From: Cheiracanthium punctorium
Lineage: Eukaryota > Arthropoda > Arachnida > Araneae > Cheiracanthiidae
DNA length: 64,000 nt
Reading direction: 5' to 3'
Assembly: GCA_038373885.1 (NCBI GenBank)
Contig: JAWZYV010001785.1
Location: 124,001-188,000, forward strand
Part shown: positions 1 through 11,245 of the stretch, piece by piece
How positions within the stretch are numbered: the first letter of the stretch is position 1
Layout: each line of letters opens with the position of its first letter
Made by a program: the position numbers and the translations under genes
The notes under the pieces: model-generated
Told to the model about the DNA's origin: nothing
Database searches by the model: none
The model's input: only the letters and a program-made list of their open reading frames with translations

Positions 1-377
1 ACAGAAGTAAAACTGAATACGAGAGCAGCAAGAGGAACAATTGGCGGGGGTGTTTGTTGAGATTTTAAAAATACCATATTAATTCATTAATTATCTTAAA
101 TCATCAATTTTATAGATTCCATCTACTTGTAAAAATGCATGATATCTAAAAAGTATTTTTAGTAAATTGACTCAAATTTTAATATTAGCAGTGGTTTGCG
201 CATTTTGGCAATATTTTTGGTCATCTTTTACTAAAAAAAATCGTTGCTATTCATCTGGTCATTCTCATTCTATGTAATAATCCTGCCTATAAGCATTAAA
301 AATACCCTTCTCGCAAGAAGAAAGGGAAAAAGAAAACTCTCAAGCTGGTTCTACTGTTGAAACTACCACGGGATATA
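1..377. other. AT-rich sequence, nothing recognised
   Basis: No open frame of note, no paired terminal repeats and no recognisable RNA motif were seen. Confidence 0.5.
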
Positions 378-593
378 TTAACCCTTAAATGCCTAATACA
401 CTATAATTTTTTTTTTAATTAAACATGCAATAGAAAGCTTTAAAACCAGAAAATTTTCTAGATTAAATTTTGTAAAATTAAACACACATGAATTTTAAAA
501 ACTCTGCAACTAAAGCTTCAGTTTTATTTGCTTTATGTTTATGAAACTATATTGGGTTTTTGCCAAAAGGCAACACAAGTCATTTAAGGGTTT
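378..593. mobile_element. possible small piggyBac-like element (TTAACCCTT ends)
   Basis: The left end reads TTAACCCTTAAATG and the right end, read on the minus strand, AAACCCTTAAATGA, giving inverted ends of about 13 matching bases around a 216-bp AT-rich interior. A TTAA start followed by CCC is typical of piggyBac-type elements. The right TTAA is not preserved. A small hairpin, TTGCCAAAAGGCAA, sits near the right end. No transposase is encoded. The call rests only on the ends. Confidence 0.35.
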
Positions 594-1681
594 GCGTAGG
601 ATTACTTATCGTTTAGTTAGTTGAAAAGCGCCGTTGCAAAATGATGAATATAACAAACCCTTTTCATTTCACGAAATATTTATTAACAGATCTATTATTA
701 ACGAATCTATAAATACTACCTATTACTTATATTATACAGGTTTCTTTTTCTTAAATGCTCAATTTAAATCCCCCATGGTTCAATCTCGTGAAAAATATCA
801 AATTGTGTTATCTCGAGCACCTGTTTAGAATTGTACCCATTGCGAATAGGACGTAAATTTCGCGGCACAGTTTATGAATATCATGCAATTTTTTAATGCA
901 TGAAGTTACGTTTTTGACTGCCGTAAAAGAAACCCAGATAGATGAGTCGGTTCATCTTGGTTATTTCACACAGCTAATTTTCAAAGGGGCACTATGAAAA
1001 CTGATAACGACACGAAAAAAGGTTTTTTTTTTTTTTTTTAAGACTAATGTGGAGGAAAGTTTTGCTCCATTGAAAATGCATCCCAAAAATTGTATTCCCT
1101 TACGGTACCAACTCTCTGTTAGTAAAGCAAGCTTTCTCCGCAGGTGTGTGTGCCTATTGTAACACGTGGTCTGATTCGCGAGTATAATGAAATGAATATT
1201 CATTAAAAAAAGGTTTTCTAACAGGTGAGGCGATAACTGCCTACTACAACACCCTTTTCTCGACAGGAGTCGCGTTTGACAGGAGGTGTCCTTGGGGCGA
1301 CAGCACACAGGTATCGCTCTTTTTTTTCCCTGATGTGCATATGTAAAACGGGACTGACGCAATCAAGCCCGTTTCGCAAATGGGGAAAAAGTTGACAGAG
1401 AATGGTGCTGTGTTATTCAAGAGAGAAAATTATGGTCTTCATTTTGTCCATTTTCCTTTTCGACGCGATACAGGTCTGCTTGGGTTTTACATCTGCTTTG
1501 CGATAACATAAGCCAGCCGTTGAATTATTGAGTAAACGTTAATTTCAATCGAGAATTGGAGTCCAGATTTTTGTTCTTTTTAACGCTTTCTAACAGCAGT
1601 AGAAAAGTCACCATAACTAGGTTGGGGCTAGGGTGGGATAAGTCCATCTATCACTGCAAGAATAGGAGATGGAGCCCCCTT
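594..1681. other. no recognised feature
   Basis: AT-rich sequence with a T-run near 1022-1039. A 133-codon minus-strand open frame (961-1362) runs through the T-run, which it reads as polylysine. It has no resemblance to a family I know and no supporting signal, so it is not called as a gene. Confidence 0.45.
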
Positions 1682-1689
1682 GGATGGGC

Positions 1690-2538
1690 CAGAGGCGCAG
1701 AGAGCGAAGTCGGGGCCCCGGGGATAAAATCTTTGGGGTCCCTTGCCTATCCAGAAATCCTTTTGATGTCGTATCAGATCAACCATTTATTCCTTACTAA
1801 AATTATGAATCATTTAAAGAAACTTTAAATTAATTGTAATTGGAAAATAATTAATAGAATTAAAATTATTAATTTAAAAGAGTATTATACTTTAATGAAC
1901 ATACATGCTCTAAAAAATACTAACATTTTGTTTTGAAGGTTTCGTCACCTCCATAGAGAAACTGTATTTGAAACGTGTTTCCTCAGTATTGAAAAAATTA
2001 ATATTTTTATTCATACTTCCATGCAAGCAGGCAGACAAAAAATTTCAGAAGGCCCAAAGAGTGGAAATTTCAAAATTTCTCATAGAAAGTCTTGACCTTT
2101 AACATTTTATTAAGGAAAATTCAAAATTCCGGAGGTTGGGTGGGCCCATAGTCTCTCTTCTGGCTATACCCTTTCTTCCACTATTTAACAATGTGTCTCG
2201 GGAAAAAAATGATTTCTTGTTAAATAAATCTTTTCTACTTTTAGTCATGGCAAACCGTTGAATAACACCGACAATGTCTATTTTTCTTGCAAAAGAAGAC
2301 TCAATCACTAAAACTCCTCGTTTTTGTTAAGTTGGTGGTTTATGCTCTAGCTGGCTTTTTCTAATTTCATTCAAAAATTAATTTGAAACATCCGGGGACA
2401 TAACCTGAATGTGGAATTTTTTTTTACAAAATTGACAGCACACAATTAAGTATCATATAAACAGCAAAAGCGGGGCCCCTTCACAAGCTGAGGCCCTGGG
2501 GATTTTTCCTCTGCTCCCCCTCTCTCTCTGCGCCACTG
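1690..2538. mobile_element. hAT-type non-autonomous element, 849 bp, with 8-bp target duplication
   Basis: The left end reads CAGAGGCGCAGAGAG and the right end, on the minus strand, CAGTGGCGCAGAGAG, differing at one base. The flanking octamers are ggatgggc (1682-1689) and ggataggc (2539-2546), one mismatch. Ends starting CAG with 8-bp duplications are the hAT signature. Both subterminal regions are rich in GGGGCCCC-like sequence. The interior is AT-rich and carries no recognisable transposase; the 69-codon minus-strand frame at 2099-2308 has no known relative. Confidence 0.78.
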
Positions 2539-2546
2539 GGATAGGC

Positions 2547-3054
2547 TTTAGTCTACTCTAGAAATATGCAAAAAGCCTAGCCAGTTACGCCAAGAGAAAT
2601 GTGCTCATATCAGTTTTCAGTCAGTCTGAGCCAGGAAGTACCCAAAGCGGTGTGCCACGGGGGCCGTGGTTTCTCCCGAAATTATCATTTCTGTTCTTTA
2701 GATGTCAATAATTAAGTATTTTGGACAAGACATTTTTCTCCCCTTTTGGACAATGCCCGAATTTTTTTTTTTTTCTGGCTAAGCCGTCTACAGGCATGAA
2801 TGCCACAAAATTTACATATATTATTGCTATAAACTAGTCCCGATGTATGAAGCATGAAAAATTCTTTACGCACACAGAAAAATTTCAATACATTAAATTT
2901 TATGGGCACTTATTGTTTAGAGACGATTATCTATTTTAAACAGAGCAAAATGAATACAGGTAATTGTGTTTAAAAGAATGCCCACTACCGTAAATCATTG
3001 ATATCACTTTTATAGGGAGCTTGTTATATTACGCATTCAACTACTATGCAATTC
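2547..3054. other. no recognised feature
   Basis: AT-rich with a T-run at about 2763-2774. A GC-rich stretch near 2655-2675 (agcggtgtgccacggggg) looks like a hAT left end, but no right partner or duplication was found. Confidence 0.35.
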
Positions 3055-3270
3055 CCGAGCAGGTGGTGTAGTGGCTTAAGAACCATTCTATCATGCTTTG
3101 GATCCGGGTTCGATTTCCGGCTTGGGCTCGGATGTTATCTTATCCATCCCTTCATAGGGGGCAAAGCTGGCCGCCCGTTGGGTGCCCCATAGTAAAATGG
3201 CCAGGAGTTCGGGCCTTAATAGTGGCAAAAAGGCTTGTGGCTAATGCCCGCCCATTGGGGGGGAAAAAAA
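3055..3270 (+). repeat. tRNA-derived SINE copy (family A) with near-complete tRNA-like head
   Basis: Positions 3055-3131 resemble a tRNA. The outer CCGAGC (3055-3060) pairs perfectly with GCTCGG (3126-3131). An A box is visible as TGGTGTAGTGGC and a B box as GGGTTCGATTTCC, the two parts of an internal RNA polymerase III promoter. The anticodon arm is degenerate, so this is a SINE head and not a functional tRNA. The body that follows (tgccccatagtaaaatggcc and onward) matches the 3' part of the copies at 32720, 38895, 39804 and 43341. The copy ends in a G-run then an A-run. Confidence 0.68.
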
Positions 3271-3563
3271 ACGTACTATGCAATTCACAACCTAGAAAAT
3301 AAAATATCCTACGATAGTACCCTTTCCGTGTCTATCAGTGCTTCCCCCTGTGGCCCCTTCTCAAAATCTGTCCCGCGCCTTGCTCCAGTAAAGTCGGTCT
3401 CAGTGTTATTCGAAGATACGTCTTTAAGTGACATAATTTAAATCATTTTAAGATTTATTTGTAAGAGGTGGGGGTAGATCGAAAAACGTGTTCTGCCGAA
3501 TTCAAAGATACAAAAAAATAAATAGAATTAGAAATCCTAAATTAAGCACAAAAGTCTCTCAAG

Positions 3564-3738
3564 CAGCGGCGTAGCCAGAAATTTTTCATGGGGGGGGGGT
3601 TACGACAACTGCAACTCACATATATGTATACGTGTGTGTGATAAGGAAGTGAAGAATATACATTTTGTATGGCGAAAAATTTCTCATGGGGGTGTTGTGA
3701 CCCCCCTATCCCCCCTTTGGCTACGCCTTCGCCACCTG
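3564..3738. mobile_element. hAT-type MITE, 175 bp (CAGCGGCGTAGCCAG ends)
   Basis: The left end is CAGCGGCGTAGCCAG. The right end, on the minus strand, reads CAGGTGGCGAAGGCGTAGCC, with a short disruption in the terminal repeat. It is clearly the same family as 25526-25690: both have a long G-run near the left end and share a central stretch around tcacatatatgtatacgt. The expected 8-bp duplication is not intact here. Confidence 0.65.
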
Positions 3739-5191
3739 CTCTTACCGTTTTGGCTGCCAGGTAGTAGCTTAAGGTGTGGACTAAGCATAACTGTAAATCA
3801 TAAAGGCCGGTTGTCGTCTAAGAAAAATAGAAATATAAAATTTTCACGACAGAGCAATAAAACTTCGTATATAGCGAAACGCAGCTCAAGATATCGATTA
3901 AGACAATAGAAAGATTGGCTTCTTATTGGGAAAATTCAAATTTATTCCTCTAAAGTTTCGTCTATTAGCGATTCACTCAATGATCACAATGCCGTAATGT
4001 AACAGAACTTATTATAATGGCCGGGGAAAACACGTTTGACAATATCTCCAATTATTCCTACACAAATAAAATAGCAGTATCAGTAAAGCATCAAGGTTAC
4101 GGCAAAGGAAAGAGCAAGTAAGGTGTGTAAGTGACATTCACATTCTTTTATATATGCGAACGCCATTTTATGCAGATAAGCGAAAAAGTTCCTATTGTTT
4201 TTTCCCATTCCGACTGCAATAGAGGAGGACTGCCACGCGATATGTGTCGATAGCAGAGGTACATGGAGGAAAATAAGAGAAAGTTGTCACACTATTTATC
4301 AAGGAAAAGAGGAAGGAGAGCTGACTCCAGTGAAATAAAAGAGATTTTTTTTTCCCTTTTGGTTTTGTTAATTTATCGTGCCTACGACGCAAGAGGCGAG
4401 AGTAAATGGGGTTCTGAACAAAAAAATTCGCTGACGTCATTTCTCTGTGCAACTCCCCCCCCCCCCTACAAAATGTAGAATAAAGCAAAACGTTACAATA
4501 AAGAACGATATAGATTTTTTTTTTTTTTTTTTTTGGGGGGGGGGTAGAGGGTAATTTATTTAACCCTTTAAGATATGGACTTTAAGTTCCGTAACGGATA
4601 CTGATTTATCGTTTATTTCAGTGCATTGTACAGTTTGTAAAATGACTTTTAAAATTTTTGAAGTGCTTGATATAATTAGTTTATTTGTATTTATAAACCA
4701 AAATCGCATGAATTTTTCTGTTTCTTTCTTTTTTTTTTCGAAATACACCGTTAAAGTAGAAAAACATAGGCGCAACGCAACTTTTTAAGGAGTTAGGATC
4801 CATTTACAAAGCCTACAGCTAGAAGAGAATCAGTGAACGCCCCACAAATAAACGCGAAAATTACCTTACGAGCAGAGAGGCAGCCAAGCATAACACGGGA
4901 AGACGAAGAAAGAGCCAATCCAAGGCCGGCAAAACAAAAAAGAGATAATAAAAATTAAATAAACAAAAGAAATAGAAAAAAAAAATAAATAAACAACCAA
5001 CCTTCCTCAACATGCACACTGTTAACAAAGCAGACTCGAGCGAAATGTTTCTAATCGTGTAGTAGTGCGAAAACGGATAGTACAGGGCAGAGAGAGGTGA
5101 GTTGGGCTCGTTTTATGCGGCCTGATTAATTGTGCAGGCATAAAAATAATGAATGAAACGTTATTTTTTACACTTCTGCCCTATGCTTGAA
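3739..5191. other. no gene; homopolymer tracts
   Basis: Two overlapping opposite-strand frames near 4192-4488 cross A/T and C runs and look accidental. A run of about 20 T followed by 10 G lies at 4515-4544. TTAACCCTTTAAG at 4559 resembles a piggyBac-type end but has no partner. Confidence 0.4.
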
Positions 5192-5434
5192 AAATAAAAA
5201 AAATCCAGGCACGTTCCTTAGAAAAATGGGCAGCTGGAGTGTCCTAGAATTCTAAGGAACGTTACATGAAAATACCAGGAATTTAACTGAACAACTCAGG
5301 AAGGTTTCTGAAATGTATTCTTCAGTATGAATTTTTCAGCAACGTTCCTGTTTTTTCATGTAACATTTCTTGGAGTTTTAGGGAGCCCCAGCTACCCAGT
5401 ATTTCCAAGGAACGTACCAGGATATTTTTTAAAG
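5192..5434. mobile_element. palindromic (foldback) MITE, about 243 bp
   Basis: The two halves are imperfect inverted copies. The left arm contains ccaggcacgttcctta, ggcagctgg and aacgttacatgaaaa in order; the right arm, read on the minus strand, has cctggtacgttcctt, gggtagctgg and aatgttacatgaaaa in the same order. No coding capacity is seen. The superfamily is unknown because no target duplication could be fixed. Confidence 0.6.
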
Positions 5435-8400
5435 AGTACTCGAAATTATGATCAGAGTTGGAGTTATCACAAACATAAAATCGAGTATCTCCTTTGTGCG
5501 AGCTTTATGAGCCCACAGTTCTGAAACCAGGGATCTCTGATATACTTGATGTTTATTGGTCTGCATGCCTGTAGCAGAGCAGTTTTAGCTAGTCCTTCGA
5601 CTAGATTTTTTACAGCTCCTAATTACTCGTAGAAATAAACCAGCAAAAAGTGTCAGTATAATGTATTTTAAATCTGGGATGCTTTTTTTCCTTATTTTTC
5701 GTTATTGATATCGGAATACCTACTGTACAATTGTCTGATTAATTCACACGCACTGGTTAATACATAAAACAGGATAAAATAGCAGAAAACATTCTGGAAC
5801 AATGTAACGGGGAGGTAAAGCACCGAGGCTACTTGAACCGTATTCAATGTGCCCTCAAGTCCCATTAAACGATTTTTTTCACAAAATGAGAGACATAACC
5901 TTCTGAACGTAAACAATAGAAATAAATCACTCATCGAGCAGATAGAGTTGACCATACATTATGATACACAAGTTAAATCGTAATTATTAAGATGAGTATT
6001 GGAAATTTGAAAATTAATGAAGAAGCAAAAACTTACTAGCCAATGCATAAGACCGAAAAATCGCTACAAAAATATTCACTGCATGTTGATAATGATACAA
6101 AATTACAACGGCGTATGTAGAAAGGAATAATAAAGTTATTCTGAGACTGGTTTCGCAATCTGTCATCAAAAAGACAAATTATAAGGACTGAGCCAACTGC
6201 CCCTGTAGCCAACTAATCTTGGTATCCCCTACACTCACTTTCGTTATTTTTTTCTTTTTCTTTGCCCTCCTTACTCAAACTTCAAGGTATTATACTCGTA
6301 GTTTTAGCGGCAATGTAGTTTTTACTAAAGAAATAAAAAAAAAACACAATAAAACTAACAATTTGCATTCAGATCGTTGAATAAAAAATTTGTGATTTGC
6401 CGTCCCATAGTATGCAATTTTACAATAAAAAGAGATTTTTTTTTTTAAATATTTTTCTACGCAATTTCTAGCGACCATTTCGTATAAATTCTCTGCATGC
6501 TACTGAAGTTATTAATTTGTAAATATTTCGTATTTATTTGTCAATATTGTTATTTTGCGGGTATACATGGAAATGCTCCAAAACTGATAAATTGCACTTA
6601 CCTCAGCCTGGTAACTCCGACATGGAACATTATAAGATGCATCTCCAACTGAGTCACTTCCAGTTTCATGATGCACAAGCGACACAGTTTGAAACTCTGA
6701 TAAAGAAACAGCAATGTAGGCTTATGTCTCGAAACTACAGAGTTTATTTTTATCAGCGGGGTTCTGGTTTTTTGGAGAACTGTTATCTTCCGAGCGAGAA
6801 ATAATCCGAGAAGTTTAAAAAAATGACAAGAAGTAAACCTCAAAATAACGAAAACCCTCAGAAAATGATTATTCGCAAATGAACGAATTTCGAGCACATT
6901 GGGTCCGTTTGAAAAAGAAAATAAATTTTCGTATCTTGCAAACGATCTTTTCTAAATTTCATGGAGATAGAATTCTGTGTTCAACAGCCTGTTTCAAATC
7001 TCTTGAAGCAGGAAGTGGTTACATACACCATAAATCCCTCGGATTTAAAGCGTTTTAAATACATTCAAAGATGAAGCAGGATTATTAGAAAGATTCTGAT
7101 AAGTGAAGATTTTACTATCGCGATTTAAGGGAAAATAGTTGATATTGTTAGAATGATATTGGCTCTCGATGCTACTGGTATTTTCTGTCCATTTCTAATT
7201 TAAATGGATGCAAAGCAATGGAACACTTCAAAGTGCCATTTTAAACATCAGTAGTCGCCAAATTCTAAAGTTTTGAAGAATATTGAATCAGAACAACTCT
7301 TCGTTCTCAAGACATATCACATACAACTAATTATTTTAATGATCGGTCATTACCAAACAGGAGAAGATACGGTAATCGAGATTTAAATATCCACTTCGGA
7401 CTGTAACACACAACACGAAATTATCCCGCAAAATAGGTAGTTGATATGCGCATCAATGCTATTAAAGTTTTATCATGCATTATAAAAGGCAGTAAAATTT
7501 AAAGGCACCGATGCAATGTAATAAAAGACGATACCAAGTTGTTATTTAATGCCAAGTCATGTTTACCATCTGTGAGAACTGCTGTACTTTACTTACTAAG
7601 AGATGAAATTAGTATATTTAGATACAAAATTAATGATGCAAAATTACACTAAACTGAGCGTGCACGATAGCAGGATTTATACTTTCACATTTTAACACAA
7701 GATGCACAAGGGATAATCGTTTCCAATACAGCGATATAAAGTAATTCTGAATCTCTGAAAAGAATTGAGTATTCTTTCGGTTTAGCTGTTGGTAAAGGTT
7801 TAGATATATATCCGCTGCATTTCACCAGTGGACTCGAAGTGACACACCATATCAGCTACGTATCCAAAGCACTATCTTCTATGAAGAGCTGGTATATAAA
7901 ACTGACAATAACCAAATCAAAGTTCATTCATAAACAGGCATGAAGGTAATAACTGAAGATATCCTACGAGAATAAAACATTTGCAGAGGAATATTGGAGA
8001 GAAGCACACAAATTAAGATCTTAACACGAGCTGAATTACTTTAGTATACACTTTCAGATGCCGGCAGAAGTGTCGCACAAAACAAGTAAAAAATTATAAA
8101 ATTCGTAAACGAAACGAAGAACCTGTTTCCAGTCAGTTAACACCGTTCCGCATGGCCTCCTTGACAGGCATTCAATGCTTGGGATGGTACCGAGAGGAAG
8201 AATCTTAGATGGTGTGTTTCCCAGCGGTGTACATTATAATAATGAGCTGGAAGAATGGATGTCTCACCAGCAATTAAGAACAGAAAAAAAAGAACCCTCC
8301 GAACTCTTTATGATGAACTTAACTACGTCTGGAACATCCCAAATCCAATGGAAAGTCGAATTAAAGCCCGAACAATACAAAGTGTTCAAGAGTGGTCATA

Positions 8401-9976
8401 GGGTGGGGTGGATTTTTGATTTAATGAGTTTTCACTTACACAATGCAAATGGTTCTCTGTATTTAGGCTGCTTGTCATTGAGCAAAGCAGAGAAATCACC
8501 AGAACATTTAAATAAATGTTTAAAGCACAAAAAATGAGAGACTACCAAGATGTCCCACAAAACTGAACTTTTTTTGTATGTCTATACTATTTTCCTTTAG
8601 GTAACCAACGGTAAAAGTTATATTTGAACAACAAAAATAATAGTTGTTTACAATCCATTCACAATTTAATAAATTTAATTACAATTAATATTAGATGAAA
8701 TAGACGCACTAACATGTGACAGTCCTTTAAATCAGGAGTTTGTGGATTCTGGAATCCAGTGTCTTACTGCGTAAAATTTGGTACCAGATGTACCGAGATA
8801 TGGTTTAATACCAAAGAGATGATTCGATAAGCTGGTTCATACATTGCTCGAGAAAGTAATTACCGAACTATGCAATAACTATTATATGCAAAAGCAATAA
8901 ATGCAGTAAATTCACACATTTGTTACTTCAATAAAATAAAGAATATAACTATATATCTCATATAAATTCTTATTAACAGAATCATTCTTTTTTGAAGCAA
9001 GCAATGACGATTTATGTAATGCCTTTATAACGACACAAACCACTGAATGTAATTAATCCGTCCATGATGCAAACTGTTATAGCATATGACTATAAATGGA
9101 TAACAGATTCGTTCTTCCAAACACAAATATATTTTTTAAAAGTGCGGTAACCGATGCAAGCCCGAAAATGAACTTGGTGCAATTTTAAGTGTACAAGCAC
9201 CGATGTTCAACGTTTATAAGGCTATTCATGATACCACAAAGCAATGTATGTAAGTGCCTGGTTCGGGCATAATCATTAAATAACGATGTTACAGTGTCAA
9301 AATGGACAGTCACCCAAGATTCATTTTTCCAAAGAACAACACATCTGAAAAATATCCTTATAAAAGCACAGAAGCACAGCATCAGGAACTGTAAGAATGT
9401 ATAGTCAAAATCGATCACATGCAAATCTGAGATAAATAACTGTCAACAAAGTTCGTGGGCACCACAAACGCAAATACAGAAAGAAATCATCACCGTCTCA
9501 TCAACAGTTCTAACTTCCTAAAGGTACTGTTTCACTTTTATTTCTCTCCCACATAAGCAGGAAGCAAGACATTCAACGATTTAAACAGTTGCATCCAACT
9601 TAGGTTCTCGGTCCGCAATTGGTGAAATTTCGACGTCCCACGAGCATTTTACATTTCTAGAATGTGAGAAAGAGAGTTGGCGGTTCCTCCAAGAGAGATC
9701 TTGTTCACCCACAGGAGTGTAAGGAAAATTTCAAGGGCAGAATTTCTTATTAGCACGTGCAATTTTCACAGTAAACAAATGAGCTCTGAATACAGAGAAC
9801 TGAAAATTACTTTCAAAACATGTAATTTTCGTCACTGGAGGGGAGGAAATAACGATTAAAAATGTCCTAGTAGGGAACGTATAAACGGATACAAACTATA
9901 CTTCACTAATGAACAGGTAGACTGTGTCCGCTTCATTCTTCACGAAGACGACAATGATCTTTTTTCTGTGTCCATC
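5435..9976. other. 4.5 kb of AT-rich sequence without recognised elements
   Basis: No terminal repeats, microsatellites or known protein motifs were seen. It is compositionally plain and unlike the element-rich DNA to its right. Short frames on both strands at 6538-6897 overlap each other and match nothing known. The only frame worth listing separately is 8175-8537. Confidence 0.4.
8175..8537 (+). CDS. unrecognised 120-codon open frame, doubtful
   Basis: The longest open frame in the window outside recognised repeats and low-complexity sequence. The translation is mixed in composition (for example NNELEEWMSHQQ and ELKPEQYKVFKSGHRVGW), with no signal peptide, membrane segment or domain I can name. 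There is no visible promoter, splice context or neighbouring gene. A frame of this length can arise by chance in 64 kb. It could also be a single exon. I assign no function. Confidence 0.1.
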   Translation: MLGMVPRGRILDGVFPSGVHYNNELEEWMSHQQLRTEKKEPSELFMMNLTTSGTSQIQWKVELKPEQYKVFKSGHRVGWIFDLMSFHLHNANGSLYLGCLSLSKAEKSPEHLNKCLKHKK

Positions 9977-10835
9977 CCAGACAGCACAGCAAACTTGCAG
10001 CAAGCTTGATTTATCAAGTCAATAAGCTTGAAAATTTCAAGCGTGTAAGCTTGAATCAAGTGTTCTAGTTTACACTTGCCCAGCTTGCATTAAGCTTGAC
10101 ATTTCAAGCTTAATTTCAAGCTTAAAAAAATACACGTGGCGCCCGCTGGCGAAAGCGCCCCGTGTATTTAGATTAATTTATTTTTCCCCGTAATTTATTT
10201 TTCCTCGCATTTCCCCCCTCTATGCTGAAATTTTAAGTTATTTTAATCTGTTCCATCAAACGTCGACGGCTGGGTTCGATCCCGGGAACTTTAGGCTGGA
10301 AGGAATGCGTGCTAACCGCTCGGCCATTATTGCCTCGGGCAGCTATGACTAAAGTTTGAAGTGACTGTTGTCACGCCAGATCGATAAGTATGGCCGAAGC
10401 TGATAAGTTTCTTTTATTTTTCCATGGGATGAATCAAAATTTAAATAATTTTATGTGTGATTTATAGACTCTACTAATAGGGAAATAAGCATAACATAAA
10501 CTTAAAAGCAGGGCACGTTTTAAAACTTTCAATATCGCAACACTCATCGTTGAGCAATGCTGCTGGGCAAAATCGAGACAAACGACTGATTTTGAAATCA
10601 ATTTCGTAGTATAATTGTATTTTATTTTGAAGAATTTCCATATTTGGAAATATAAAATGGGTTTACTTACTTAACACAAATTTTGTGTTAAGTAATCTGA
10701 AATCAAAGAAACAGATAGTTAAACGTTACTTCGAAATGATATATCACAGTTGCTAACAGGTATGGAATACAAACACTTTAGTCATTTTTGTAAATATTTC
10801 TTAAAATAACAAATAATTGAAAAATTTTGTTATTT
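9977..10835 (-). mobile_element. AAGCTTGA-family element, copy 1 (inverted, truncated)
   Basis: The outer end reads CCCAGACAGCACAGCAAACT and is the exact reverse complement of the end of copy 2 at 15139. The first 150 bp are crowded with AAGCTTGA/TCAAGCTT motifs. The whole block matches the reverse complement of 14331-15139, apart from small indels and a diverged tRNA-like segment (10261-10334). Homology stops near 10835, where a palindromic repeat begins, so this copy lacks the other end. No protein is encoded. Confidence 0.7.
10261..10334 (-). repeat. tRNA-like segment inside copy 1
   Basis: On the minus strand the block has an A box, TGGCCGAGCGGTTAGCACGC, followed at roughly tRNA spacing by cccgggatcgaaccc, a degenerate B-box/T-arm. 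The acceptor ends do not pair. It sits at the same place as the tRNA-like segment of copy 2 (14799-14867) but is much less similar to it than the flanking sequence is. Not a functional tRNA. Confidence 0.5.
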
Positions 10836-10837
10836 TT

Positions 10838-11000
10838 TGGGAATTATAAACCAAGGCGCATGTTTCGGGCAAAAACTCTTCGCTGTAGTTGTCCGTGGTT
10901 CTTTATTCAGCTGACGAGCAAAAATTTTTCGTCCGAAACGTGCGTCCTGATTCATAAGTCCCTTTTATGTGTGTTATTTTATAAAGTTTTAACAATTCCA
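10838..11000 (+). repeat. palindromic repeat with hammerhead-like core, copy 1
   Basis: The two arms are inverted relatives (gcgcatgtttcgggc against gtccgaaacgtgcg). On the plus strand the sequence has CTGACGA (10911-10917), then GAAAC (10935-10939), then GTGCGTC ending at 10946. This follows the hammerhead order CUGANGA, stem II, GAAA, stem III, UH. Stem III would be the octamer ACGUGCGU, self-complementary with wobble pairs. Stem I pairs UCAG before the core with CUGA after it. Stem II pairs poorly, so activity is doubtful. Confidence 0.55.
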
Positions 11001-11035
11001 TCTTTTAAACACCGGTTTCTTTTGAGTTTATTTTT

Positions 11036-11245
11036 TAATGCTTTAGTAAATTTATTCAATAATGGGTACAAAAATGGATTTTTTTCTTTTTCTTTCATCC
11101 GCGTCTTGTCGACGGGAGCCAACATGGTAAGGCAATATATTATTTTTCTTTACTTCGGACAAATGCTTTAGTAAATACATTTAATAATGGGCACAAAATG
11201 GAAAATATCTGAAGACACGTTTTGACTAAGGGAGCCAACACTTTA
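11036..11245 (+). repeat. two diverged tandem copies of a roughly 126-bp unit
   Basis: The unit starts aatgctttagtaaat, continues ttcaataatgggtacaaaa and ends cgggagccaaca. It recurs at 11162 as aatgctttagtaaatacat, ttaataatgggcacaaaat and agggagccaacac. Function and family are unknown. Confidence 0.5.

Noticed and set aside
961..1362. 133-codon minus-strand frame
   Set aside because: Contains a lysine run from a T-tract and low-quality composition; no family resemblance.
10261..10334. Functional tRNA gene
   Set aside because: Acceptor stem unpaired, anticodon arm degraded, and located at a repeated position inside a mobile element.
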